The notes under the pieces are model-generated. The model was not told the DNA's origin. It was given only the letters and a program-made list of their open reading frames with translations, and searched no databases. Source: JANYJA01 sp038229055 (GTDB lineage: Bacteria; Acidobacteriota; Terriglobia; Bryobacterales; Bryobacteraceae). Taken from it: DNA of 18,761 nucleotides. Made by a program: the position numbers and the translations under genes. This document shows, piece after piece, positions 1 to 7,169 of the stretch (position 1 is its first letter; each line of letters begins with the position of its first letter). The stretch spans positions 1-18,761 of the forward strand of contig JBBROU010000102.1 of NCBI GenBank assembly GCA_038229055.1. The letters run 5' to 3'.

Positions 1-99
1 CAACCGCCCCAGGCTCCCGCTCTGCCCACTGCGGTCTGGATCAATCCGCCGCCCAAGAATGAATCCCCCAAACCGGATTCAGAGACCAAAGCTCATTAA
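1..99 (+). CDS. 3' end of an upstream gene, proline-rich C-terminus
   Basis: An open frame enters from the left edge in frame 1 and stops at TAA 97-99. It gives 32 residues rich in Pro, Ala and Lys, with the stretches QPPQAPALP and NPPPKNESPKP and the ending ETKAH. Such a tail is low-complexity and typical of a disordered C-terminus, so no function can be read from it. The gene body lies outside the window. The call rests only on the uninterrupted frame and a composition unlike the following AT-richer gene; it could be chance. Confidence 0.4.
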   Translation, partial: QPPQAPALPTAVWINPPPKNESPKPDSETKAH

Positions 100-149
100 A
101 CTATGCCGGCTGGTGTCTCAAAAGTCTTGACACGTTCCGATTTGCACCG

Positions 150-815
150 ATGCAAAGTGTTTTTCTACAAGGTCGTTCACCGCTAATGGACTGCATGGCG
201 CAATTGTCGGTAGTGTACGAGGACTTGCGCATTGAAACGCGAGCTTTAACAGCTGGTGAGGATGAGTTAACGCGGCTCGATTATCTTGATAAGAAATACC
301 GGACTCACTACTTCCTCCGGCGCTCAATGGCGACTCTTCTTGAGTTCAGGGGAGCTCTCTCGAAGCTGTCTTGCACAGAAGAATACAAGGCTGCCAAGTT
401 TTCGGCTTGCCATCCAGACGCTCCTCCGAAACAACGGTTGCGTCGGGAGTTGTTCGATGCGGTGTCCGATGCGCTTAGCTTCTTTGATTCTCATCATAAG
501 TTGCTGAAACGCTTAAGAAACGCGGTGGGAGGTCATTTCAGTGACGCAGCTGCAGCATCAGCCACCAAACATGTAGGCCCGGATGCAACATGCAGAATCG
601 AGATGTTGTTTCACCCCTTAAGGGACGGAGTCGAACCTAAATTGCATTGTGCCGGCGAGATTGCTGCAACTGCGTTCGTGAAGACTCTTCCTGGCGTAAA
701 GCCACGAGAAGAAGAAATAAAAGATGCGATCGAAATGATAATCAGCTGCCACAGACAGGCCACCGGGTCAATGCACGCGTTAATTCTTGCGTTTCTTTGG
801 GAACGCTTGATGTAA
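150..815 (+). CDS. Uncharacterised protein with HEPN-like RN-x4-H motif
   Basis: A 221-residue mostly helical, cytoplasmic-looking protein with no signal peptide or membrane segment. Seen directly: an N-terminal helical region with HYFLRRSMATLLEFRGAL (about 53-70), then LLKRLRNAVGGHF (118-130). The latter contains R123-N124-x4-H129, the spacing of the catalytic motif of HEPN nucleases; a cysteine- and charge-containing C-terminal half follows. HEPN membership is inference from this one motif plus helicity. The start is uncertain: ATG at 150 has no clear ribosome site, and ATG at 186 (dropping 12 residues) is equally possible. A TTGACA hexamer at 127-132 could be a -35, but no good -10 follows. 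Base use is AT-richer than in neighbouring genes, suggesting an accessory origin. It lies upstream of lexA with a 121-nt gap. Confidence 0.72.
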   Translation: MQSVFLQGRSPLMDCMAQLSVVYEDLRIETRALTAGEDELTRLDYLDKKYRTHYFLRRSMATLLEFRGALSKLSCTEEYKAAKFSACHPDAPPKQRLRRELFDAVSDALSFFDSHHKLLKRLRNAVGGHFSDAAAASATKHVGPDATCRIEMLFHPLRDGVEPKLHCAGEIAATAFVKTLPGVKPREEEIKDAIEMIISCHRQATGSMHALILAFLWERLM

Positions 816-936
816 TTTGGAGCAGTTTGATTTTTCGTTGGCCGCGCGGTCACTCCGAAACGCCGCCACACCAACCTCATCATCACCAAACAACCGGTAA
901 TTTGCATTTCCCCTTTTCTTCGCCTACTATGGCTCC

Positions 937-1563
937 ATGGCTCTCACCCGGCGACAGAAAGAAGTGGTCGACTTCATCGCGGCCTTTGTCGATGAGAACG
1001 GCTACAGTCCCAGTTACGAAGAAATTGCCAATGCGTTGCACTTGGCATCTCTGGCGACGGTTCACAAGCACATCAACGCTCTCCAGACGAAGAATTACCT
1101 GAAGCGCAATCATAACCAGAGCCGTTCGCTCGATGTAGCACCGAAATATTTACAGGAACAGCGCCGGAACCGGCAAGGTCTTGCGATGGAAGTTCCCTTG
1201 TTAGGACGTATCGCCGCGGGGTCGCCGGTGGAATCCGTCGAGCAACATGCGACGCTCAGCTTCGCGGATTTTCTCGGGCATTCGGAAACGTTCGCCCTCG
1301 AAGTGCGCGGGGATTCCATGATTGACGATCACATCTGCACCGGCGACATGATTCTGGTGGAACGAACCGCCGATGCCAGAGACGGAGATATTGTGGTCGC
1401 GTTAGTGGGCGGAAATGAAACTACTTTGAAACGTTTCTATCGCGAACCGAACGGATTGATTCGGCTGCAACCTGCTAACTCCGCGCTACAACCTATCTAT
1501 GTTCCTGCGCGCGACTTAGAAATTCAGGGTAAGTTGCTTGCTGTTCTGCGTAAATACAAGTAA
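937..1563 (+). CDS. lexA: LexA repressor (SOS regulator, self-cleaving S24 peptidase)
   Basis: Transcriptional repressor of the DNA-damage response; it binds operators as a dimer and cleaves itself when stimulated by RecA filaments. The 208-residue length matches the family. The N-terminal winged helix-turn-helix (about 1-66) starts LTRRQKEVVDFI and has the recognition region SLATVHKHINALQ. The hinge carries the scissile A94-G95 bond in LLGRIAAGSPV. The S24 catalytic domain has Ser127 in RGDSMIDD and Lys165 in ETTLKRFYRE, so the Ser-Lys dyad is intact. Start ATG 937 gives the canonical N-terminus, although no strong Shine-Dalgarno is visible. I looked for E. coli-type, Gram-positive-type and alphaproteobacterial-type LexA boxes in 816-936 and saw none, so the operator used here is unknown. 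It is convergent with the DUF2934 gene. Confidence 0.97.
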   Translation: MALTRRQKEVVDFIAAFVDENGYSPSYEEIANALHLASLATVHKHINALQTKNYLKRNHNQSRSLDVAPKYLQEQRRNRQGLAMEVPLLGRIAAGSPVESVEQHATLSFADFLGHSETFALEVRGDSMIDDHICTGDMILVERTADARDGDIVVALVGGNETTLKRFYREPNGLIRLQPANSALQPIYVPARDLEIQGKLLAVLRKYK

Positions 1564-1571
1564 CAAAAAAT

Positions 1572-1886
1572 CTACGCGGAGGCAGTCATGCTCTTCTGGC
1601 CGCGAAATTCCGCTTCGGCGCGGAGCCAGTCGGCTTCCGGCGATCCACCTCGGAATCCGCGCTGCTCGGCATACAAATACGCCAGCTTCGCGATCGCTTC
1701 GTGGTCATAAACTACCCGCGCCGCGGCCTCTGCCAGCAAGGGTTCGGTGACTTCCGGCTGTGCCATCGCAGTTTCTACCGCGGGTACCGCCATAACAGAC
1801 GCCTTGCTATGCTTTGTGGTACGAGCCCTTGTTGTTGCAGGCTTTTCAATGCGCACGGATGAAGAAGCTGTTTCTTTTTTGGCCAT
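1572..1886 (-). CDS. DUF2934 domain protein
   Basis: A 104-residue protein with two parts. A low-complexity basic/Ala-Thr N-terminus starts MAKKETASSSVRIEK (1-15). A C-terminal DUF2934 module of about 40 residues contains HEAIAKLAYLYAEQRGF and then SPEADWLRAEAEF. DUF2934 proteins are small and of unknown function, common in Acidobacteria and rhizobia; the A-x-x-x-AE-RG-x-PE-DW-A pattern defines the family. ATG at 1886 was chosen over an upstream in-frame ATG at 1946 because an AGGGAG ribosome site (minus strand, about 1894-1899) lies 7 nt before it and the family N-terminus is typically lysine-rich. It is convergent with lexA (8 nt apart) and divergent from nfeD. Confidence 0.85.
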   Translation of the reverse strand: MAKKETASSSVRIEKPATTRARTTKHSKASVMAVPAVETAMAQPEVTEPLLAEAAARVVYDHEAIAKLAYLYAEQRGFRGGSPEADWLRAEAEFRGQKSMTASA

Positions 1887-1932
1887 AATGGATCTCCCTA
1901 ATTTAGAGTCTTCCCATTCTAGCAAAGCTATT

Positions 1933-1953
1933 ACCTTTTCATCCACAAAAGGT
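1933..1953. repeat. Inverted repeat in the DUF2934/nfeD divergent region
   Basis: ACCTTTT (1933-1939) and AAAAGGT (1947-1953) are perfect 7-nt inverted arms around a 7-nt centre. The element sits between two divergent genes, where an operator would be expected. A TATAAA at 1966-1971 could be a -10 for nfeD but lacks a good -35. No regulator is implied by the sequence. Confidence 0.3.
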
Positions 1954-2032
1954 TTCTATTTGCCCTATAAATCCACTGCTCTTTCTCCTTCGCCGCAGAC
2001 CCTTGTTGTCATCCTTCCGCAGGAGTATAGTT

Positions 2033-3316
2033 GTGATCGTCTTGCTTCCACGCATCTCTACTATTTTCGCGCTGGTTGCACTCGCCGCAGCCGCGCAAAC
2101 GAACCACGTTCTGGTAGCGGATATTACGGGTGCCGTGCATCCCGTCACCACGGAAATCGTCGGCGCGGCTCTCGATCGGGCCGATCGCCAGAATGACGCG
2201 CTCGTCATCCTCCGCCTCAACACTCCCGGGGGATTGATGGACGCCATGCGCGACACCATCCAGAAGATCGTTGCGTCGCGTATACCCGTCATCACTTACG
2301 TCGCGCCGAGTGGAGGCCGTGCCGCTTCCGCCGGATTTTTTCTTCTTGAAGCCGGCGATGTCGCCGCCATGGCCCCAGGCACTAACACCGGCGCGTCGCA
2401 TCCTGTCCTCATGGGCGGGCAGATGGATTCCGTTATGAAGCAGAAGGTGGAGAACGATGCCGCGGCCTCGCTCCGCAGTCTCACCGCCAAACGCAATCGC
2501 AACCCGGAGCTTGCCGAAAAAGCAGTGCTGGAGAGCCGATCGTTCACCGACGCCGAGGCGCGCGACGCCCATCTGATCGAAATCGTCGCCGCCGATCTGC
2601 CAGACCTCATGCGCCAGCTCGACGGGCGCGAGATCCAGCGTTTTAACGGCACGCACCAGACGCTGCGGGTCAAGGGCGCCACGCTCGATACTTATCAACT
2701 CTCGCTTCGCCAGCGCGTCATGAGCGCGCTTGCGGACCCGAACCTTGCCCTCATCCTACTAATCGTCGGCGCGTTCGGACTGTATCTGGAATTCAACTCA
2801 CCCGGCGCGATATTTCCCGGTGTCGCGGGCGCGATCGCCGTCCTGCTCGGGCTCGCCGCACTTTCCGTGCTGCCGATCAACGCTCTCGGCGCTTCGCTTC
2901 TGCTGGTCTCCTTCGTCCTCTTGTTCCTCGAAGCGAAATTCCACGCGCACGGCGCACTGGCGCTGACCGGGGCCGCCGCCATGGCTCTCGGCGCGGTACT
3001 TCTGATCGACGGGCCTATCCCTGAACTGCGCATTCATTGGATCACCGCTCTGGGGGTGACTCTGCCATTTGTCGCCATCACGACGCTTCTGGTTTCGCTC
3101 GCGATTCGCGCCCGCGCGAATAAAGCGATCAATGGACAAGCGGGGATGATCGGTCTGGTCGGTATCGCGATCGAGGACGTGAACCCGCTCGGCCGCGTTC
3201 TGGTTCACGGTGAATATTGGAACGCCCAATCTCCCGCACCCCTCTCCGCGGGCACTCATATTCGTGTCCGCGCCATCGATCACTTGACTCTCCTTGTGGA
3301 ACCGGTCGCAAACTGA
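2033..3316 (+). CDS. nfeD: NfeD-family membrane-bound serine protease (ClpP-like domain plus OB-fold)
   Basis: Long-form NfeD protein, 427 residues, probably acting at the inner membrane with its slipin partner in membrane protein quality control. A signal peptide (about 1-21) is followed by a ClpP/SppA-like protease domain (24-200). This contains LRLNTPGG (61-68), SGGRAASAGFF with candidate nucleophile Ser99, and KQKVENDAAA with candidate general base Lys138, the Ser-Lys dyad known from archaeal NfeD homologues. Several membrane helices span about 236-360, then a C-terminal NfeD OB-fold begins at GQAGMIGLVG (368-427). GTG at 2033 was chosen because AGGAG at 2021-2025 lies 7 nt upstream and the frame then begins at the signal peptide; a TTG at 2003 would add 10 residues overlapping that ribosome site. 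It is the first gene of a tight operon, 16 nt before the slipin gene. Confidence 0.93.
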   Translation: MIVLLPRISTIFALVALAAAAQTNHVLVADITGAVHPVTTEIVGAALDRADRQNDALVILRLNTPGGLMDAMRDTIQKIVASRIPVITYVAPSGGRAASAGFFLLEAGDVAAMAPGTNTGASHPVLMGGQMDSVMKQKVENDAAASLRSLTAKRNRNPELAEKAVLESRSFTDAEARDAHLIEIVAADLPDLMRQLDGREIQRFNGTHQTLRVKGATLDTYQLSLRQRVMSALADPNLALILLIVGAFGLYLEFNSPGAIFPGVAGAIAVLLGLAALSVLPINALGASLLLVSFVLLFLEAKFHAHGALALTGAAAMALGAVLLIDGPIPELRIHWITALGVTLPFVAITTLLVSLAIRARANKAINGQAGMIGLVGIAIEDVNPLGRVLVHGEYWNAQSPAPLSAGTHIRVRAIDHLTLLVEPVAN

Positions 3317-3332
3317 CATCCTGGAGCCATAC

Positions 3333-4118
3333 ATGATAGGCATCGTCCCGATTCTGCTGGTGGTGCTCGCCTTCTACCTCATCGCGTCCATCAAGATTCT
3401 CGCCGAATATGAACGCGGCGTGATCTTCCGCCTGGGCCGCATGCTCAGGCGTGAGAAAGGTCCCGGCGTCATCCTCGTGTTTCCGCCGCTTGACCGCATC
3501 GTGCGCGTGTCGCTGCGCGTCGATACTCTCGAAGTGCCGCCGCAAGATGTGGTGACGCGCGACAACGTCTCAGTGAAAGTGAACGCCGTCATTTTCTTCC
3601 GCGTTCTCGATCCCAAGCTCGCGGTCGTCGAGGTTTCGAACTTTTTATTCGCCACTTCGCAGCTCGCGCAAACCACGCTACGGAGCGTGCTCGGCGAAGT
3701 CGAGCTCGATGAACTGCTCAGCCAGCGTGAAAAATTGAACTTGCGCTTGCAGTCGATTCTCGATCAGCACACCGCGCCGTGGGGAGTGAAGGTTACCATG
3801 GTTGAAGTGAAGCAGGTCGATTTGCCCGAGCAGATGATCCGCGCTCTGGCTAAGCAAGCTGAAGCGGAGCGCGACCGCCGCGCGAAGATCATCCACGCCG
3901 AGGGCGAATACATGGCCGCCGAAAAGCTAGCCATGGCGGCCGAAGTCATTCAGAAGCAGCCAGCCGCGCTGCAGTTGCGCTATCTTCAGACGCTGGTCGA
4001 GATTGGCGTCGAGAAGAACACGACGATCGTGTTCCCGCTGCCCCTTGATATTTTGGCGTCGCTCAACCGCGCTCTTGAATCGGTAACGAAATCGAACGAA
4101 GGCAGACCCATCGCGTAA
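3333..4118 (+). CDS. Slipin (stomatin/prohibitin/SPFH family protein)
   Basis: A 261-residue membrane-anchored SPFH scaffold protein that forms oligomers in ordered membrane patches and, in the conserved nfeD-slipin pair, is the partner and substrate of NfeD. One N-terminal membrane hairpin/helix (4-22) is followed by the stomatin signature ILAEYERGVIFRLGR (22-36), GPGVILVFPPLDRI, and the SPFH core through DLPEQMIRALAKQAEAERDRRAKII (164-188). A coiled-coil region AEGEYMAAEKLAMAAEVI and a C-terminal hydrophobic tail complete it. Start ATG 3333 has a GGAG about 8 nt upstream; an in-frame TTG at 3294 would overlap nfeD and add a meaningless leader. Its stop overlaps the next gene's start (TAATG at 4116-4120), indicating translational coupling. 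Confidence 0.94.
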   Translation: MIGIVPILLVVLAFYLIASIKILAEYERGVIFRLGRMLRREKGPGVILVFPPLDRIVRVSLRVDTLEVPPQDVVTRDNVSVKVNAVIFFRVLDPKLAVVEVSNFLFATSQLAQTTLRSVLGEVELDELLSQREKLNLRLQSILDQHTAPWGVKVTMVEVKQVDLPEQMIRALAKQAEAERDRRAKIIHAEGEYMAAEKLAMAAEVIQKQPAALQLRYLQTLVEIGVEKNTTIVFPLPLDILASLNRALESVTKSNEGRPIA

Positions 4119-4720
4119 TGACCAAGATTGAAGGCGAACAGGAACTGGTGCTGGGCAACAAGCAACTGCTCAGCGCATTTTTTATCGTGGTGGTGTTGCT
4201 CGGTGTGTTCTTCACCATGGGCTATGTGATCGGGCGCAATACCGCGTCAGCCAAGCTGGAGCCGAACGCGGCCACGGCGTCGACGACAACCCAGTCAGCG
4301 ACCGCCCGTCCCGAGGCCACGCGCGCTGAGACTGTCCGGCGCGAGCCGCCCGTCGAAACACCTGTGAGGGAGCCCGAGCCTGTTGCTACCGGCCCGGTCA
4401 CGCAGCCTGCGAAGCCATATGGCGGAACCGACCAATCGCTCTCCACTTCGGGTCGCGAAGAAGGAGCCAGCGTCCCCGTGCCGAGCGCCGTACCTCCATC
4501 ACCCAGTGCTCCTTATCTTCAGGTCGCCGCACTCAAACGTCCCGAAGCGGAGATGGAAGTGAAAGTTCTGCGCGAACATAAGTTTCCCGCGCTGCTCGGC
4601 GAGAGTTCGAAAGAAGGGCTTTTCCGCGTGCTCGTCGGCCCATTCCCAAACATGCAGGTTCTAGCGCGAACCAAGGCCGAGCTCAAGAGCGCGGGGTTCG
4701 ATTCCATCGTCCAGAAATAG
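4118..4720 (+). CDS. SPOR-domain inner-membrane protein
   Basis: A 200-residue single-pass membrane protein with a peptidoglycan-binding SPOR domain. A short cytoplasmic N-terminus is followed by one transmembrane helix (about 17-38, LLSAFFIVVVLLGVFFTMGY). A long Pro/Thr/Ala/Glu-rich periplasmic linker (42-125) leads to a C-terminal SPOR domain (about 127-200) beginning PYLQVAALKRPEAEMEV and including FRVLVGPFPN. SPOR domains bind denuded septal glycan strands, so the protein probably localises to division sites or another wall-remodelling zone. Its start overlaps the slipin stop by one base and it ends 7 nt before lipA, so it is co-transcribed with both. The specific role is not deducible. 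Confidence 0.88.
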   Translation: MTKIEGEQELVLGNKQLLSAFFIVVVLLGVFFTMGYVIGRNTASAKLEPNAATASTTTQSATARPEATRAETVRREPPVETPVREPEPVATGPVTQPAKPYGGTDQSLSTSGREEGASVPVPSAVPPSPSAPYLQVAALKRPEAEMEVKVLREHKFPALLGESSKEGLFRVLVGPFPNMQVLARTKAELKSAGFDSIVQK

Positions 4721-4727
4721 ACGAAAC

Positions 4728-5648
4728 ATGACCGAATTCGTGCAAATTGCGGTTCCGCACGGTGCCGTTCCTCGCAGTCCGCGCCTTCCCGAGTGGGCGC
4801 GTAAAAGCCGCACGCACTTCGAATCGCTGCACGCGCTGAAGACCGATCTGCGCCGCCTGAATCTCCACACCGTCTGCGAATCGGCGCGTTGCCCGAATAT
4901 TCACGAGTGCTTCAACCGCCGCGCCGCCACGTTCATGATTCTCGGCAATCTGTGCACTCGCGGCTGCGGCTTCTGCTCCGTGCCCAAAGGCCACCCCGCC
5001 AAGCAGGACATGCGCCTCGATCCCGCTGAGCCCGCCAACGTCGCGCGCATGGCCGCCGCGATGGATCTGCGCTACGTCGTCATCACCAGCGTGAATCGCG
5101 ATGATCTTCCTGACGGCGGCTCCACGCACTTCGCCGAGACGGTTCGCGAAGTGAAAGCCGCACTCCCGCTGGCCCGCGTCGAAGTCCTCACGCCGGATTT
5201 CTGCGGCGACACCGAAGCCGTCGCGCGCGTCCTCGACGCCGCTCCGGACGTCTTCAATCACAACATGGAAACCGTCCCTCGCTTATATCGCAAGGTGCGT
5301 CCGCAGGCCCGCTACCAGCAGTCGCTCGATGTCCTCGCCGCCGCCCGCGCGCATCGTCCCGGCGTTCTCACTAAGTCCGGCTTCATGGTGGGTTTGGGCG
5401 AATCGCGCGATGAAGCGCATCAGTTGTTGCGCGATCTCCGTGATGTCGACACCGACGTCGCCACCATCGGCCAATACCTTCAGCCTACGCGCCGCAACCT
5501 GCCTGTCGCCGAATATCTCGCGCCGGAGCGGTTCGAAGAGTATCGCGCGTTCGGCCTGTCTCTCGGCTTCCGTATGGTTTTCAGCGGCCCGCTGGTCCGC
5601 AGCTCCTACATGGCCGACGTGGTCAGCGACGCCGCCCACATGTGCTGA
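4728..5648 (+). CDS. lipA: Lipoyl synthase (radical SAM)
   Basis: Cytoplasmic radical-SAM enzyme that inserts two sulfur atoms into octanoyl groups on lipoyl domains of 2-oxoacid dehydrogenases and the glycine cleavage system. The 306-residue length is normal. The auxiliary 4Fe-4S cysteines are C50, C55 and C61 (HTVCESARCPNIHEC), and the radical-SAM CX3CX2C motif is C76, C80 and C83 (NLCTRGCGFCSV). The GPLVRSSYMA segment near the C-terminus supplies the conserved serine that ligates the auxiliary cluster. Residues such as NHNMETVPRLYRKVRP and TKSGFMVGLGES are family hallmarks. Start ATG 4728 gives the expected N-terminus; its ribosome site is weak, consistent with coupling to the SPOR gene 7 nt upstream. 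It overlaps lnt by 7 nt. Confidence 0.97.
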   Translation: MTEFVQIAVPHGAVPRSPRLPEWARKSRTHFESLHALKTDLRRLNLHTVCESARCPNIHECFNRRAATFMILGNLCTRGCGFCSVPKGHPAKQDMRLDPAEPANVARMAAAMDLRYVVITSVNRDDLPDGGSTHFAETVREVKAALPLARVEVLTPDFCGDTEAVARVLDAAPDVFNHNMETVPRLYRKVRPQARYQQSLDVLAAARAHRPGVLTKSGFMVGLGESRDEAHQLLRDLRDVDTDVATIGQYLQPTRRNLPVAEYLAPERFEEYRAFGLSLGFRMVFSGPLVRSSYMADVVSDAAHMC

Positions 5649-7147
5649 GCTGGCTGCTGGCGCTGCTCACGGCCGCGCTCCTCATCTTCATCTTCCCGAA
5701 ATTCGACATTGCTTGGTTCGCTCCAATCGCGCTCACGCCGCTGCTCGTCGCCATCGCCAAAGAATCCCGCGCACGGCGGCGTTTCTGGCTCGGCTACGCG
5801 TGCGGAGCCGTCTATTGGTTCGGCGTCTGTTACTGGATTCAGTTCGTTCTCTCCGTGCATGGTGGCATGGGTGACGCGCTCGGTTGGCTGGTGTTCACGC
5901 TGTTCTGCCTCGCCAAAGCCCTGCAGATGGGCGTCTTCGCCACGCTCGCCGGTTTCGCGATGCGCCGCAGTTGGGCCGTCCCCGCCGTTGCCGCGCTCTG
6001 GGTCGCCATTGAGTGGACGCACGGTCCGCTCGGCTTCGCGTGGCTCGACCTCGGCAACGCTGCGAGCGATATGCAGATTCCCATGCGCCTCGCGCCATTC
6101 ACCGGAGTCTACGGCGTCTCATTTCTTTTCGCGATGATGTCCGCTGCCGTCGCGCTCGCTATTCTGCGCCGCCCGCGTGTGCAACTCGCGTGGATGCTGC
6201 TTCTCCCGCTGCTCTATCTGTTGCCCGCGCTCCCCGCCCCGCAGCGAGGCGATGCCACGGCGATCGTGGTGCAGCCCAACATCCCCGAAGATACGGAATG
6301 GACGCCGCAGACATTCGAGCGTACCGAGCAGCGCCTGGCGGTCCTCACGCTCGGCCCGATCATGAATCGCCAGCACGCCGCCGACTTCCTCGTTTGGCCC
6401 GAAGTACCGGCGCCGCTGTACGACGACGATCCCGCGCTGCACCAGCTTGCCGCCAACCTCGCCCGCGAATCGCACGCCAGTTTCCTGCTCGGCGTCGTGG
6501 GACGCACTGAAGACCATTCCATCCTCAACTCCGCTTTGCTGCTCTCCCCTAACGGCGATTTCGTCAGCCGCTACGACAAAGTGAACCTCGTACCCTTCGG
6601 TGAATTTGTACCTTGGCCGCTGGGCGCGATCACCAAGAAAATTTCCACCGAAGCCGGCGACTTCCGGCCGGGTGACAAAGTAATCGTGTCTCAAACCGAC
6701 GGGCACAAAATTGGCACGTTCATCTGTTACGAATCCGTGTTCCCTAATTTCATCCGCCGCTTTGCCCGCGATGGCGCCGAAGTGCTTTTCAACCTGTCGA
6801 ACGATAGCTGGTTCGGCAAAAGCGCCGCGCGCGATCAGCACCTTCGCATCGTGCGCATGCGCGCCGCCGAGAACCGCCGCTGGATCGTGCGCGCGACGAA
6901 TAATGGGATCACCGCCTCGATCGACCCCGCCGGCCGCGTGGTGCATTCGGTGCCGTCGTACACGGAAATTACTGCGCGCCTGAACTATGGTTACGTGCGC
7001 AGCAATACGCTTTACACCGAGTGGGGCGATTGGTTCGTTCTGCTTTGCGGGGTTATCGCGCTTGCTTCCGTGTGGCCATTCGCGTTTCAAAACGGAACAT
7101 TAAAGCGAATAAACCCTAGCTCGGCGGCCATATTCACGGGCGTATAA
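5642..7147 (+). CDS. lnt: Apolipoprotein N-acyltransferase
   Basis: Inner-membrane enzyme that N-acylates the lipid-modified cysteine of apolipoproteins, the last step of lipoprotein maturation. The 501 residues have the family layout: about six N-terminal membrane helices (1-195), a periplasmic nitrilase-fold domain (about 205-460) and a final helix (about 462-485). The catalytic triad is present: Glu254 in LVWPEVPAPLY, Lys313 in YDKVNLVPFGEF and Cys362 in FICYESVFP; NLSNDSWFG follows. The GTG start at 5642 lies inside the last codons of lipA, a 7-nt overlap implying translational coupling. It is the last gene of the run beginning at nfeD. The TAA stop overlaps a TATAAT hexamer that may serve the next gene. 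Confidence 0.95.
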   Translation: MLSWLLALLTAALLIFIFPKFDIAWFAPIALTPLLVAIAKESRARRRFWLGYACGAVYWFGVCYWIQFVLSVHGGMGDALGWLVFTLFCLAKALQMGVFATLAGFAMRRSWAVPAVAALWVAIEWTHGPLGFAWLDLGNAASDMQIPMRLAPFTGVYGVSFLFAMMSAAVALAILRRPRVQLAWMLLLPLLYLLPALPAPQRGDATAIVVQPNIPEDTEWTPQTFERTEQRLAVLTLGPIMNRQHAADFLVWPEVPAPLYDDDPALHQLAANLARESHASFLLGVVGRTEDHSILNSALLLSPNGDFVSRYDKVNLVPFGEFVPWPLGAITKKISTEAGDFRPGDKVIVSQTDGHKIGTFICYESVFPNFIRRFARDGAEVLFNLSNDSWFGKSAARDQHLRIVRMRAAENRRWIVRATNNGITASIDPAGRVVHSVPSYTEITARLNYGYVRSNTLYTEWGDWFVLLCGVIALASVWPFAFQNGTLKRINPSSAAIFTGV

Positions 7148-7148
7148 T
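7143..7148 (+). promoter_or_regulatory. Possible -10 hexamer before the HAF-repeat gene
   Basis: An exact TATAAT lies 21 nt before the ATG at 7170 and overlaps the lnt stop codon. No -35-like hexamer is found at 16-18 nt spacing (about 7119-7126 reads CTCGGC and similar), so this is only half of a promoter. A GAAGG at 7157-7161 is the probable ribosome site. Confidence 0.25.
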
Positions 7149-7169
7149 ACGTCGCGGAAGGTTCTTCGC

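Noticed and set aside
5329..5874. 181-codon plus-strand frame bridging lipA and lnt
   Set aside because: Out-of-frame reading through two well-supported genes; Ser/Ala/Arg-rich with no motif.
6119..7090. 323-codon open frame on the minus strand
   Set aside because: Lies entirely antisense to lnt, whose catalytic residues and family motifs are clear; the minus reading is charge-rich and has no domain-like features. GC-rich codon bias produces such shadows.
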